64,000 nt of DNA from Dryocosmus kuriphilus (GCA_038277395.1 CM076192.1:194373647-194437646); one strand, 5' to 3'; positions 1 to 11,461 are shown, counted from the stretch's first letter. The notes: generated by a model not told the origin, from the sequence alone. A program made the numbers and translations.

Positions 1-1100
1 GGTTCCATTAGTTTAGTCATATTATTTTTGTCCTCATTAACGTCATCAAAATTTTGAATCTTATATTTATGTGTATTTTATTAACTAATTACTGTTGATT
101 TTATATTTTAATTTAAATAATTTTTTAATTACTTGTAGGTATCACCGGTGGCGGCGGCTGTGGATCTGAAAAAATGAAAATAGAGATATATTATTACCAA
201 TTTTTTCAACGAACACAATCATACTTTCGTCCTTGTAAGTGTAACCAATTGGACGTTTTGTTAGTGAATTTTCGCTTCAACTAAACCTTTACGACCAAAA
301 TCATAAATTTACAAGTTTCAATTATTTTAGGTTATGTTAGGGAATCCTGAATCTCTTTTTTGTCAATCTAACGTTAAATAAACCCATTTTTGCACTGGGT
401 TTGAGAAAGGCGTCTATGGTAAGTCATATTAGGTGATGATTTTGGTTGAAAAATGTTGATTTCTGTTGGAAATTCACAACCACAACCTCGAATGGCTTAG
501 GCTGAAGAGTTCAAGCACTTAATTTAAAATCTGATGAGAAACGTTACATTTTCAACAAAAAAATGAATTTTTCATAAAGAATGCTTATATTTGCAACAAT
601 GAAAATGAATTTTTAATGTAATATTTTAAGCTTTAACTAAAAAAAGAGCAATTTTGAGTAAAATAATCGAATTTTCAATTAAAAGAATGAATTCTCTTTC
701 GAAAATTTATAATCGACTTAAACCAAAAAATTTTTTTTTTTAACCAGCAATAGTTGAAATATCAATCTTGAAAGAATTTTCGAAGAAACAATTGAATTCC
801 GGCTCAAGAAACATAAATTGTCGACAAAAGAATTATTTTTCAGCAAAACAGTTGAACTTTCAACCAAAGATGAACTATTAACAAAATACTTGCATTTCCA
901 AAAGAAATAGTTACATTTTCAACTGAAAAGGACGAATTTTTAACCAAGATTGGAACAGTTAAATGAATGTAAGAAAGTTAATTTAGAAACAAAATTTTTG
1001 GACATTTTAATAAAAGACGTATCTAATATTATATTTATATTTAAATTCCGTCTTGAATTTCAGTTCAAGGAAACTTAAAATAATTTTGGTGAAAGTTAGA
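1..1100. repeat. Dispersed AT-rich intron-like repeat, copy A
   Basis: This stretch matches two other places in the window, 17193-18591 and 36540-38340, at a level that is clear by eye but diverged (roughly three quarters identical). Shared landmarks are a block reading TAACCTCGAATGG, a block reading GAGTTCCGGCTCAAGAAA or close variants, and a run of TTCAAC-containing segments. The repeat starts at or before base 1, so its left edge is not seen. The copies include sequence next to candidate microexons, so this may be duplicated intron rather than a transposon. No terminal inverted repeats or target duplication were found. Confidence 0.6.
133..165 (-). CDS. Candidate 33-nt phase-1 microexon
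   Basis: On the minus strand a T-rich tract ending in TTTTTTCAG is followed by 33 bases and then GTAATT, a usable splice donor. Read with two leading bases and one trailing base the segment is open and encodes about ten residues, mostly proline (PQPPPPVIPT). The same geometry of 33 bases, acceptor and GTAAAT donor recurs at 36663-36695, and decayed forms occur at 22016-22048 and 27656-27688. No protein family is recognised. It is a prediction from splice signals and recurrence only; it could be part of a repeat without expression. Confidence 0.35.
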
Positions 1101-1149
1101 CTTTTTTGGCATCCAAATTTAGCTGTTCCATTTATATATTCAATACTTT

Positions 1150-2950
1150 TGTAAATTCAAGGTTTGTGTCAATAATTTGTCGTCGGTAAAAAAAATTATT
1201 TTCGGTGGACAAGGTAACCATTTTTATTTAATTTAAGTTTTTTTTTTAATTTCGACGTTGGTTGAAAAATAATGTTTTTTGCTTTAAAAAACCCTCTTTC
1301 AGAGTTGATATTTCAACCAATTTTGTTGAAAAAAATCTTATTTCCTTGTTCAAAAGTCAAATATCACATTTTTTTTGAGCACATATCTCTCATGGTTGAA
1401 AATTCCACTAGTTTCTTAAAGTATGTACTTCTCATTTAAAAATGGCACTACTTCGTGGAAAAATATTTCTTTTTGTTGAAAATACAACCACTTTCAATAT
1501 AAATTACTTTTTTTAGTTAGAAATGTGACTTTTTAATGAAAAATCAAACTACTCTGGTTGAAAGTTACTTTTTTTTTTTGTTCAAAATTCAGCTATTTTT
1601 GCTTCAAAATTAATCCTTCTTTTAATCTAAGGCGGTCCATTCTTGCCTAGGAATTCATCTGTGATTTTGCATTCACTTTTGGTTAAAAAATAATATTTAC
1701 TATTTTGAAAGTTCCACTGTTTGAAAGAAAATAGAGCTTTTTGTTAAAAATTCATCTTCCTCGTGTGGGAGTTCAACCGTTTGATTGGGAGAAGTGTTTT
1801 TAAGTAGATAATTCAACCATTTATGATACAAAAATAATCTTTTTTGATTCAAGTAAACTATAACATTTTCTTTTGAGAACTCAAATTTGAAAGTTAAAAG
1901 TATGATTTAAAAAAAGTTAGAAATGTGAATATCCTTGCTTAATTTTCAACTGTTCCATCTTTGGTTGAAAAGTTGAAAATTCATCTACTGGGAATGAGAA
2001 TGAATGTTTCGTTGTCAAAAATTCGTTTCTTTAGTTCATAATTCGAATATTTTTTCTGAAATATAATATTTTTTGCTTCGCATGTCAACTATTATGTTTC
2101 TGGATAAGGATTCATCTTTTTGTGTGAGAATTAATATTTTTAGTTAACTAATTGAAATATGTTGTGGTATATTCAGCAATTTTGTTACAAATTCGTTTAT
2201 AGTTGAAAACTGCTTAATCTGTTGTAGAAAATTCACCTTTTTGGGACAGTATTGAAATTTGCTAATGAAAACTCCTCTTTTTTGCTTAATAGTTCAGCTA
2301 TTTATAATTGTTTGTTTTGTTAAAAATTTGTATCTTTCAGTTGAAAATTAAACTATTCCTATTTTATCCAAATACGTCTTTATGAGTTAAAATTAAATTT
2401 TTTGTTGAAAGTTCATGGCTGTCTTTCTGAAAATTTGACATTTTTTAAATTCAAAATTTAAATACCTTTGTTGAAATCTCAACTGTTACATTTTTGTGGA
2501 AAAGTTGTGAACTTAACTATTTTTTGTTCAAAGCTAAACTTTTTTTCAAAATTTACGTGTTTCATTTTTCATGATTTTTTTTTTGGGGTAAAAAATCAAC
2601 TTGTATAATTGAAAGCTGTTGATGAAAAGCTCGAATACGTTGGTTGAAATCTAATACTGCTTGGTTTGAAAATTCAACCATTTTCTGTTCAAAATTTACC
2701 TAATCCATTTTTGGTTCAATCTCTTATAATAGGTTAAAAATTCTGCTATTAGGTTTTTTGTTGAATATTCATATTTTTCGTTTGAGCATACAACGCGTTC
2801 GTGGAAAATTCTTAACTTTTGGCTGAAAACTAAGCCCTTGCTTTTCCCTAATTTGGGAAAAAATTGAGTATTTAGTCAAAACTTAAGGTACTTCGTTTAA
2901 AATTATGCTTAGTTTTTGAAAATATAACTATGTTTCATTGAAAATCCATT
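1150..2950. repeat. Degenerate GTTGAAAATTCAAC-rich interspersed array
   Basis: The stretch is filled with imperfect segments of about 20-40 bases built around GTTGAAAATTCAAC or its halves, spaced by T-rich linkers. In 500-1080 the TTCAAC orientation dominates; from about 1240 to 2950 the GTTGAA orientation dominates, so the arrangement is roughly an inverted pair. Similar material occurs at 17600-18590 and 35910-38340. There is no open reading frame of note. It is probably part of the same repeat family as copy A. Confidence 0.5.
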
Positions 2951-2992
2951 TATTTGTTTGAAAACGCTATGCAGAGGAAGTAATGCTATGTA

Positions 2993-3901
2993 CGAGGGCC
3001 TACCCAAAAGAAACCGAACTGATGTTGTGGGGAGCGGAGTTGTTGTAGTACCGGGTTTTTGCCGGTAGGTGCGTGTAGAGGCACTTTTCGCCAGTTAGTA
3101 TGCCAACTGCTATCACTGTGTAAGGTTGCATTTGGTGTGTGTAATTTTTTTTGTGACTGTTGCTTTGCGCGCTCGTCGTTTTTTGTGATGGTTGATTTTC
3201 GTGATCAGCGTGCCAACGTGAGGTTTTGCTTCCTGCTCGGGAAAACGGGCACAGACACTCTTCAAATATTGAAAACGGCCTACAAGGATGATGCTATGGG
3301 AAAAACTCAAGTGTTCGAGTGGTTTTTTCGTTTTAAAAGTGGGGAAATGTCAATTGACGATCAACCTCGCTCTGGACGTCCTTCGACGGCCCGAACCGAC
3401 GAAAATGTTGAAAAAATTCGTGAAATCATCCTGGAAGATCGACGAAGGACCATCGAAGAAGTTGTGCAACAGTTTACGACGGAAAAGGCCTGATTTCTGG
3501 CAGTCGGGGGACTGGTTTTTCCACCACGACAACGCCCCTGCTCACACAGCTCTTTCTGTGCGCCGATTTTTGACCAAAAATAGCATGGCCACTGTTCCTC
3601 ACCCACCCTATTCACCCGATTTAGCCCCCTGTGACTTTTTTTTATTCCCCCGAATGAAAAAGGACATGAAAGGAAAGCGTTTTGCGGACGTAGCTGAAGT
3701 GAAGGAAAAAACGACGGAGGCGCTGTCAAGCATCACAAAAGAGGAATTTAAAAAATGTTTCGAACAATGGAATAAAAGATTAGATAAGTGTATTGTCTCC
3801 AATGGAGAGTACTTTGAAGGAGATTAAATGTTTTTTTTGTAGAAAAATCAAAATAATAACTTTGTACAAAAGTAGTTCGGTTTCTTTTGGGTAGGCCCTC
3901 G
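2993..3901 (+). mobile_element. Internally deleted mariner element (909 bp)
   Basis: The element has 28-base terminal inverted repeats starting CGAGGGCCTACCCAAAAGAA and ending with the exact complement, and it is flanked on both sides by TA (2991-2992 and 3902-3903), the target duplication of mariner/Tc1 elements. Full-length mariners are near 1.3 kb, so about 0.4 kb is missing from the middle of the transposase. The inverted repeats look identical to each other by eye, which suggests a fairly recent insertion of a non-autonomous copy. Confidence 0.95.
3188..3827 (+). pseudogene. mariner transposase, central part deleted
   Basis: The protein family cuts and pastes mariner DNA using a DD34D catalytic triad. 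The first about 100 residues give the paired helix-turn-helix DNA-binding half, including a YKDDAMGKTQVFEWFFRFK stretch and a GRPST linker. Near 3475-3485 the reading jumps to another frame and resumes at KRPDFWQSGDW, followed by HHDNAPAH (second catalytic aspartate) and YSPDLAPCDFFLFP (third aspartate), ending in EYFEGD. The region with the first catalytic aspartate is gone, so the copy cannot make active transposase. The start is the ATG before the conserved VDFRDQR segment; upstream in-frame codons lie in the 5' untranslated part. Confidence 0.93.
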
Positions 3902-4201
3902 TATTAGATCAAGTAGGTTTTCCGCGAATAAGTGTTGGAGATCCAATCCTTTCTCTCGAAAAAGTGTCAGTTTCAAAACTTACCAATAACTGTTTTTCAT
4001 AAGAGACGTATAATTTCTTCAATGACAGGTCCAAAAACTTTGTTTGAAAGTTAATTTTCTATCCAATTTTAGGATAAAGAAAAACTGAGCCTTCTTCTGT
4101 GTCGTAAAAATTTTGTAACACTGCCCTTTTGTTAACAATGCCGCTTAAAATATACCCTAATAATATTTTTGTTTTAGACTGTATTATAGATTTTCAATTA
4201 C

Positions 4202-4336
4202 CCGCTGTACTAGGGAGTGCATGTGTGTATAATTGAGGGTGAATATAAAACCCTTTCCAATATTTTGACTTAGGTTTTTCATCAGGGTGTAACACAAGAT
4301 CATTATCCTGTAGTTCGTAGCACTCTTCTTCACCAT
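4202..4336 (-). CDS. Candidate 135-nt phase-1 exon
   Basis: On the minus strand the sequence CGCGATCAG is followed by an open segment of 44 full codons with two leading bases and one trailing base, then GTAATTG as a donor. The translation has a protein-like mix (GEEECYELQDND near the start, KYWKGFYIHPQLYTHA near the end) and is unlike the low-complexity frames around it. Length is a multiple of three, so the exon could be skipped or duplicated without a frame change. It has the same phase as the other minus-strand candidates. No family is recognised. The acceptor lacks a strong pyrimidine tract, which lowers confidence. Confidence 0.4.
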
Positions 4337-5077
4337 CTGATCGCGTAAGGGAATGAAAGTCATTATTTATAAAAAAATTTTGAAAACAGGTAACTTCGAA
4401 ATATTCAATTGTACTAAATTGTGAGTCTATTGATTATTTGCCGCTTTACAATAATTAAACGTAAACCTTAGGACGCGAGAAACAAAGGTTGAAAATGACG
4501 CTGAAAGATATGTGATTTCAGGAAAAAATATCACACACCCTATTTGGAGGATACAAATCCAATTTGGTGTCTAAAATTTAGCGAGTCCTAGAGTCGGGAC
4601 TTTTCAACAAGAAAATGGTTAATATTTTTCTGAAAAGTCGTTTTGGTATGCTTATCTTTGCTTTTGATAGCAGAAAGTTTCTATTTGCACGCTTGTAATG
4701 TGTGGACTTTACGACTTGATGAATTTTCGACAATAAGGTGACTTTTACCCATGATATATGGGTCATTGATTTTTTTCCTGAAATTAAGTTCCATTCAAAG
4801 TTATCCAGGATTGTATATCTTTTTTTTCCATACCGTGAAGTTGTCAATTACTTGTTGAAATGTGCCGTCCTTAGGACTTGATCCAATGTATAAAACAATT
4901 GTGATTTCTACCCTGGATGTAAAATTGCAGGAGACGAGGGACTGGGAGGAGTGTGGATGAGTTAGTTGGACGAGCTAGATGAGCGAAAGAAGAAGAATGA
5001 GAGAGTGCTTAGGAGCGATAACGGAAGCATGATTTGATTTTGGGCATAATTCTACAATATTCCTTTTAGAGTGTATT

Positions 5078-5208
5078 TCAGTTTTTTAAATGACCGTTTT
5101 CCGGTGGGTGTTGGAGAATTTGACCACCTCGGACAAATGCAACCATTCCTTCATCATTTTTTATTTTATCCCCATCAGTTGGATCTAGATTATCGTATTT
5201 GTGAGGAG
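5078..5208 (-). CDS. Candidate terminal exon, unknown family
   Basis: On the minus strand TTCTCCTTACAG, a good acceptor, precedes an open segment of two leading bases plus 42 codons and a TGA. The residues look like a soluble polypeptide (KYDNLDPTDGDKIKNDEG, then VAFVRGGQILQHPPENG). It lies only 61 bases downstream of the candidate at 5270-5343 on the same strand, so the two could be consecutive exons of one gene. There is no convincing donor, so a terminal exon is preferred, but no AATAAA lies close behind it. No homologue is recognised. Confidence 0.4.
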
Positions 5209-5269
5209 CTGTAAGGAGAATTTAGACTATTCATTATTTTCATATTTAAAAAATTGATTAATTTAGAAC

Positions 5270-5343
5270 TTAATAGAATGCCCAAGAAGGTACATCACCA
5301 TCATCTAGATGACCTTGATTAGGAATCGTAATTGTTCTTTTGT
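5270..5343 (-). CDS. Candidate short exon, unknown family
   Basis: On the minus strand TTTTTCTTACAG, a strong acceptor, is followed by two leading bases and 23 open codons to a TAA. The residues include TITIPNQGHLDDGDVPSWAF. A possible internal donor after GATGATG (GTGATG) would make it a 45-nt phase-1 microexon that splices to the next candidate at 5208; otherwise it is terminal. The acceptor tract resembles those of the candidates at 6893 and 17192. No protein family is recognised. Confidence 0.38.
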
Positions 5344-6812
5344 CTGTAAGAAAAACATAGATTATTAATTACTTTAATAATTCAAATTTCGTTAACTTAG
5401 AATTTAATTATGTACCCAGAAATTTAAGTTCTTAAAATTCTGTGACTTTTCCCTTAGCAGCCGTTCACTCTCCCTGACCACTTCCAATTTTTCAACATTT
5501 TTTATATAAAAAAGGAAACACATTACAGGAATCACGTAAAATAACGCGATAAAAAGGTGACAAAAGGGGAAATTTTTTCACGCGAGAGGGGAAAACAGGG
5601 GAAAGATTAAACGTTCATTTTTACATGTAGAAAGAAGAAATAGTTTTCTTATAAAAAGTCTTATATTTATAAAGAATTTTTAACGATTTGTGAATAATTT
5701 TTTCCATTAAAGAATTTATTTTAAAAGTCTTATCAATTGTCGGTCACGTTAGTGAATATTCGCAGAAAATGGACAATTGTCAATGCAAAAAATTAGGTCT
5801 TTCACAACACTTGCAAGTTCAAACAATTTTAGGTGACGTTTGGATGTTTTCACCTTAAGTCGATATTTTTTATCAAAAGGATTATTTCTTTTAATTTAGG
5901 ATATTGTCGCCGCAAAGGCTTTTTTCACAACTAAAATCGTTAAATATTTTAGAAATCATACAGATTTTAAGAAAATGATGTTATGTTAGTCATTTCTCGT
6001 CAAAAATCATTAAATTTTTAGAAAACTTCTCAGACTAAAATCTTTGGAGATTCAACAAAATCATTAAAGACTTATGAAATTCATTGCAATGCCTTAAAAT
6101 TCTGTATATCTCTTTAAATTATTTGAAATCTTTTACTATTTAATATTTTTCGAAATTATTGAGATCCGTAGAAATCCCTTCAATCTAAAATTTAAAATGC
6201 CTTGAAATATTTGGAAATACTTGAAAATCCGTTGAGATGCCTTGAAAAGGTTATAATTTCATAAAACTGTACGATCATTTCTACTGATTTCAACAATTTC
6301 AAAAGATATGTAAATCAAAACGAATTTGAAGGGATGTCACTGGATTCGTGTTACTCTACAAGATACCAAAGAATTTCAAGAGATCGCATTTACAAAGATT
6401 TCAAAGAATTTCAAAGAATTTCATAAGATTTAAAGGACTTCATAGGAACTCCAAAAATTAAAAATATTTGCGGGTATTTAAAAGGTTAAAGGGTTTTAAA
6501 GAATTAAGAAGGTTTTAAGAGATTTTTAGAAGATCGCAACATATTTCCAGAGAACTCTAGAGAATAAGCTAACTTTTTTTTCAATGGGTTTTGAATGATT
6601 CATACGTATCGGTGACTATTTAAAACCAATCAAAGGAGTTCAGCATGGGCTCAAAGATGTCAAGCAATGTTAACGGTTTCTCTTGAAAATATTTAAAACG
6701 CCCAACTTAAATGACGGAATAATTGATAATATTTAAAGCCCTATCAATTAAAGAATGACCTTTCTAAAATTTTGGATATTTAAATTGTGAATGTTCTAAA
6801 ATTTAAACTTAC

Positions 6813-6893
6813 TATCCCAGTTGAAATAAACGAAATTTCTCCTATCATCGTATAAGAACTTTGGACGCATTGCTCTTCGAAGCAGAGGGCCGC
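6813..6893 (-). CDS. Candidate 81-nt phase-1 microexon
   Basis: On the minus strand CTTTTTCTTACAG precedes 81 bases and a consensus donor GTAAGT. With two leading and one trailing base the segment is open and encodes 26 residues rich in arginine and aromatic residues (RRAMRPKFLYDDRRNFVYF in the middle). The upstream intron is similar to those next to the candidates at 17112-17192 and 133-165, sharing words such as TTATTAACGA and CAATTGTA on the plus strand. The second 81-nt candidate (17112-17192) has the same length and phase but a nearly unrelated peptide. No family is recognised. Confidence 0.45.
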
Positions 6894-7140
6894 CTGTAAG
6901 AAAAAGATGGGGATATTTTATTAACGAATTTTATCAACGATCCCAATTGTATTTTCGTACCAGTTCATCAACCTTCGACCAATTTTCAAATATAGGTTTG
7001 CTTCCAATTTTTTGTCATTCATTCCTCTGAATACATATCAGGCCACATATATGAATGTTTTCATGTACGCTTTCAATAGAAAGTTGTGCGTTAATCAAAC
7101 CTATGAGTTATAGCTATATAGAAATAGTTATAATTACACA

Positions 7141-7162
7141 TGTATATATATATATATATATA
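7141..7162. repeat. (TA)n microsatellite
   Basis: A plain run of alternating T and A, about 22 bases long. Confidence 0.9.
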
Positions 7163-7328
7163 TTGAGACTTTTAACGATTTCGATGTTTTGGATTTTAAA
7201 TAGAGAATATCTGGAATTTATCCAAACCAAGAACACCCTTTTAACGTCCAATATCAAAATTTAAGTAAAATGTTGTCAAATAAAGAAAAATTCTCCGATC
7301 AAATTTGGACCAATGAAACTAAACACTT

Positions 7329-7989
7329 CCTTCCCTGGGGATTGCATGACCTTGCAATTGGTGGGAGGGCTTAGGGGTCCAATCGGACGAGCGACCTACC
7401 TTAAAGTAGGTGAACCAGAGGGACTGTATTGCGAGATATATATGGCTGCTCTGGGGAACTGGGGGTTTCTGTTTTGCGGGACCCTGACCAAGAATCAATC
7501 TTTCCAGTGTCCCGTGTCTAGGACTGAATGGCAGCAGGGTTACCAAATCCCTGAATGCTCCGGTTTGCCCTTCAATTGAGACAGGCATGTCGGAGTTTGA
7601 GGGAGGCGTCGAAATAGAGACTTAGGGATACCAGGTCGAATCCCTTAGTATTCAGACCCTCTCCCTGTCAGTGGGGCTCTGCAGGGAGGAGTCCTTTAAA
7701 TCCCCAGCTTCTCACGTGGGGCTCAATATGTCGAACACAAAAAACAAAATAAATGAGGATCTCCCTGGGGGATCTTCATCAACTCATCGCGAATTGGGGA
7801 TGGCCCCTCAGCAATGGAGAACACAACAGTTGTAGATAGCAGTATCTCAACTGTTGAAAATAAATGGAATTGCAAAATGTACTTAGTTTGAGCACCAGTA
7901 GGAGGGGTTTTAATCGGTTAGAATCCGACATGACCCGAACGGGCCTATCTCACGCAAGATTCTCCCTGCACTAGCCACCAAAAAAAAAA
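7329..7989 (+). mobile_element. Short non-LTR retrotransposon derivative with intact target duplication
   Basis: The 661-base unit ends in an A-tract of about a dozen bases and is flanked by a perfect 13-base direct repeat, AAACTAAACACTT, at 7316-7328 and 7990-8002. This is the signature of target-primed reverse transcription. The last about 110 bases match the 3' end of the larger non-LTR fragment at 23633-24561 (both have GGAGGGGTTTTA, a CCGACA block and CTAGCCAC or CCAGCCAC before the A-tail). The unit joins an apparent 5' leader and a short ORF directly to that 3' tail, so all of the enzymatic region is missing. Confidence 0.88.
7728..7835 (+). CDS. Truncated ORF1 start of non-LTR element (35 codons)
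   Basis: This small ORF begins with ATG inside the short retroelement and stops after 35 residues. The peptide is polar and Ser/Gln rich (MSNTKNKINEDLPGG at its start), as expected of an ORF1 N-terminus in non-LTR elements. It ends just before the shared 3' tail, which implies a deletion junction. No zinc knuckle or other ORF1 domain is left, so it probably has no function of its own. Confidence 0.5.
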   Translation: MSNTKNKINEDLPGGSSSTHRELGMAPQQWRTQQL

Positions 7990-8499
7990 AAACTAAACAC
8001 TTGATAGTCTTCTGCAAAATTCAAACAAGAAAAACAAAATAAAAGGCGGGATAAGTGTTTTGCCTTCATCAGGTATTACTAAGCACCAAAACGTTGGCAT
8101 GCTTTGTGATTGACTTTAGTTTGGGTTTTAGACAAAATAGAAGCAAAGGAAGACGAGGGAACAAAAAGAAGGAAGCGGATTTTTTTGGTTGCCTTCCCTT
8201 TCCCTCCTCTTTTTTCGTTTTTCCTGCTTAAATATTGCTAGTAGCCATTTCACGTGCTTAGTTTGGTTGGTCCACACTTGGTCGGAGAGTTGTTTTTTAT
8301 TCAACAACTTTTTACTTCATTGTTTATATTTTTATGTTTCTAAAGTTGTGTGGGTATTGAGGTTTCTAAAGTTTTTGAGGCTTTTGACGTTTAAGTTTTG
8401 AAGCTTCTTGACGTATTTGAGTTTTTTAACGGTACGATGTTTTTAAAGTTTTTCATCTTTTTAAGAGGATATATATGCTGTACCTCCTCTATGGGACGC

Positions 8500-9501
8500 G
8501 TGAACTCTTCTACTCCTTATAACAGGGAATTAAATTTTCCTGCCTAAGAAAAGGACCTGGCCGCGATGAGGAAGCCTAAGAACTCCCACGGATAACAAAG
8601 ACCCGGACGCCGCAACGAGAACGATCCTTACGGGTAGGAGTTGATGGTTAGTAGGGTGGAAGTATCAGCGTGAATTCGACTAAGCAGCGAACATCGAGTG
8701 GCACTCGTTTCCCGCATCAGCCCCTAAGCCAAGGCGTGAACCACTATGTCGAAGGGTTACCAAGGAATGGTGACTCCTACGGTGTCCTGGGATACTGGGC
8801 AATCTCCCAGTGTAAAAGCGCCTTATACCCACAAGCGGGCTGAACGGGTGACTTCAATGACACTCGCCATGAGCACTTCATCTGCTCTTGAGAAGATGGA
8901 GACCAACGAAAATGAGAAATCACCTTTAACTCCATAAGGGTTGATGCGGTTCCTAGTACCTCGAGTGGTACAGCTGGTAATGAGACTTTAATTAGTCACA
9001 TTAACGAAGCCAAAGCCACTGAGAAGGATGGGACCGTGGTAGGCCCCAAGAAACAAGAATATAGTACCATCGCCAGAAGGAGGTACCAACGCCAGTACCT
9101 TAAGCTGCAGCGCGAGGAGGCTCCTAAACCTGAGACCCCAAACGGTCTGGATCTGATGGCGGTACTGCTAATCAGGAGCAAGCAATAGCCGTAGAAATGG
9201 CTCTCGACAAGCTGATCACCGAGGTAAAACCTGGCGACATTATCCCGAGATTTGAGGCTTCCCGGAAGAGACAGCACATCACATGCTATGTGGATGTGAT
9301 GTGCTAATAAGTTTCGGAAAGAAGCATTTCGGAAATCACTTCTGCGTACCAGAGGATTTCCTAGCTATTCCATATACGGTGATATAAGCATATATGGAGG
9401 AAACCGTTCTCTTGAGAGAGGCTTAGTTTTAAGCGAAAAGTACAATAGGTTACATTAGTTAACCTCAGTGCTATGGGACTTGATTGAACCTGCCCTTCGG
9501 A

Positions 9502-9532
<31 letters not shown>

Positions 9533-9536
9533 GTAA
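8500..9536 (+). mobile_element. Second non-LTR derivative ending in (TAA)n
   Basis: A GC-richer block stands out from AT-rich surroundings and ends in a run of about nine AAT/TAA triplets at 9501-9531, the tail type found in I/LOA-like clades of non-LTR elements. Upstream is a broken ORF1-like frame. No endonuclease, reverse transcriptase or RNase H motif is seen, so most of the element is deleted. The left edge near 8500 is approximate, judged from the composition change. No target duplication was found. Confidence 0.6.
8746..9304 (+). pseudogene. ORF1-like protein remnant of non-LTR element
   Basis: A 63-residue frame starts at ATG 8746 and stops at 8937. A second open stretch follows with basic residues (TIARRRYQRQYLKLQREE), typical of the nucleic-acid-binding part of an ORF1/gag-like protein, and a third stretch from about 9190 ends in double stops at 9302-9307. 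The frame changes and stops show decay. The neighbouring (TAA)n tail supports a non-LTR origin. A host gene is unlikely. Confidence 0.5.
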
Positions 9537-9579
9537 TATATGCTGTAGGATAGGTCTCAACCATAATAGTTTTTTTCTT

Positions 9580-9937
9580 TGATGTAGATATTATTAATGG
9601 ATCATAGGGGATAAATAAAACTTCAATGCTGATGAATTTTGATGCAGCGTTTCCTTGGCTAGGAATATGTCATCCTCTTCAGGCTAGAATCTTAATTTAA
9701 AAAAGTATTAAGCACAATCACAGAGAAGAATTTTAAAAACAGTATGTAAATAATAAAATAATCACGAACATCAATGGTCGGGGATATAAGCATTGGTAAA
9801 GAACAATTAATTAAAAAATTTTTCATTAAATAGGGACATTGATAAAGGTCAGCGAGTCGAATGACAATTTAAAAATTTTAGATGACATGCTCGAAACGAG
9901 ACACAAGCGATACTAAGCGGGCGATGATATCAAACCT
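9580..9937 (+). repeat. Left inverted repeat of the 9.6-16.7 kb element
   Basis: It pairs with 16292-16650. Matching landmarks are GATGCAGCGTTTCCTTGGCTAGG here against a complement reading GCTGCATC and CTAGCATGAAGAGG on the right, and GCGATACTAAGCGGGCGATG here against CATCGCCCGCTCAGTATCGC on the right. Confidence 0.8.
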
Positions 9938-10054
9938 TCCTTCTTATACTCACATATGGATTAGCTCACACAAATATTATTGTGTCGTTCATGTGGGTAT
10001 CAATACGTAAATACCAATGCATTAAGAGTCAAACTCCCAAGGAATAGGAAAATA

Positions 10055-10288
10055 TCTATGATTTAATGCATATATGCCTTCCTTCTTACTAACATCAATT
10101 TAATTGCATTTAATATGGGCCGCTTCATATGACACGTTTCCTCAGATTGAGTTCAGAATTCATCTAGTAGTTTTTTCCAATTGAAAGCTTTTTATTTTTT
10201 TTTTTATGTGTATATACAACATGCAATCAAAATGGTATAAATAAGAAGGAAGATGTATATGCATTAAATCGTTGATTATATGGACTTA
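10055..10288. repeat. Small foldback (MITE-like) element
   Basis: About 40 bases at 10055-10094 (ATTTAATGCATATATGCC then TTCCTTCTTA) are repeated in inverse orientation at about 10245-10288 (TAAGAAGGAAG then ATGTATATGCATTAAAT). The arms are separated by about 150 AT-rich bases. No coding sequence lies between. It could be a short non-autonomous element. Confidence 0.6.
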
Positions 10289-10479
10289 TATCATGGACTT
10301 ATATATGTACTTATATGTACGTCAACAGCAATACTTGTGTGAGACAGTCTGTAGGTGCTGTAACGAAGTTTTGAAGAAAACACGACAAATAAATATGAAA
10401 GGACGCTACGGGGTTTCGCCGGAAATATTCCCGACTTCTGAGCAAATAAATTAGTGGTCAACACGTAAATTAAACTGAC

Positions 10480-11461
10480 TTACCGACCAGCCAAGACCCG
10501 AGTCTAGGTAAAGTGGTAGAATAATGAATAAGTTTTACTACCGTCACGATAAGAAACGCGACGCCGGAGGGCCCCCACACTAAATTTTAACAATAGAGTT
10601 AACAACATGGGGTCGGTGCCGGGGTCGGATCACAGAAGAGGAGCACGAGAAACGATTACGAAGGCGACAGCGAGCACAATTACCGATACCGACACCAACC
10701 ATGAGAACAAACTGAAAGTTTGTAAACATCGAGCAACCGATACGTGTGGTAGGCAGTCCGCAAACTACCATAGAAACAAGACGTGAGGGAAGAACGCCGA
10801 CGACAGGACGCAGCAGTTCCACGCTGGTCAAGGGATGCAGCACCGTCCAGTCACCACGGCAACTAGCGACATTTCTTCCCTAAATAGACGCTGGGGCGCC
10901 AATACTAGCGTCGAGTAACAGCACTAAGACGACCGTTGCGCCCGACCTAACCAGTCCTGCCATGGCAAAGATGGACAGGCGACCGTGGGTCGCACCACCA
11001 ATGGGAGTACTCGAAAAACCACGGATACAAACCTGATAGGCGGGCGGTGACGACGTTGAAACACACATTGGGGGTTACAGCCGACGATGCCGGTCTAGTT
11101 CCAACGAGCCAATCAGTAAGCGTAACTCGAGATGGTGGCGGACCGCCTGAAAAGAGAGGGAAGGAAGCTCAAGCAGACGAGAGACGCTTCATTCGTGTTT
11201 TTTGCTCGGCGGTGGCGTAGTACGAAAAAGGTTTCGAAGCGAAACCCAGTCCACTAAAGAGAATTGAAAGTTGAAACCCGTTCGAGGAGAACGGAAGGAT
11301 GGATCGAGTGGAATCGGAGATATTGGTGCAGTGGCTTCAAGGTATGTGGTATTCCCATCAGCAAATCCGTGAGTGTTATTAGCCCCGAGGACAGAGGCCC
11401 ACGCGGTAAGACGCTGGCGACGGCGTGTGCCTGAATAAGTGTAGTGAAAACCTATCGAGAC
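10480..11461. other. GC-rich interior, left part
   Basis: GC content is clearly higher than around it. A short ATG frame at about 11299 (MDRVESEILVQWLQG) precedes stops. The minus-strand frames at 10580-10843 and 10880-11068 have no recognisable domain. The block continues past the Transib at 15675, showing that the Transib landed in it. Identity is unknown; an LTR-element fragment is one possibility. Confidence 0.45.

Larger units (their letters stand above)
3904..6800. other. AT-rich non-coding DNA with scattered exon candidates
   Basis: Apart from the short minus-strand exon candidates listed separately, no gene or transposon is recognised. From about 6040 to 6545 there are loose repeats of TTTCAAAGAA and TTGAAATC-like words, such as three near-copies at 6398-6425. 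The open frame on the minus strand at 4578-4847 has no recognisable motif and low-complexity composition, so it is not called. Confidence 0.6.

Noticed and set aside
4578..4847. 89-residue minus-strand frame
   Set aside because: Basic, low-complexity composition without recognisable motif or splice context.
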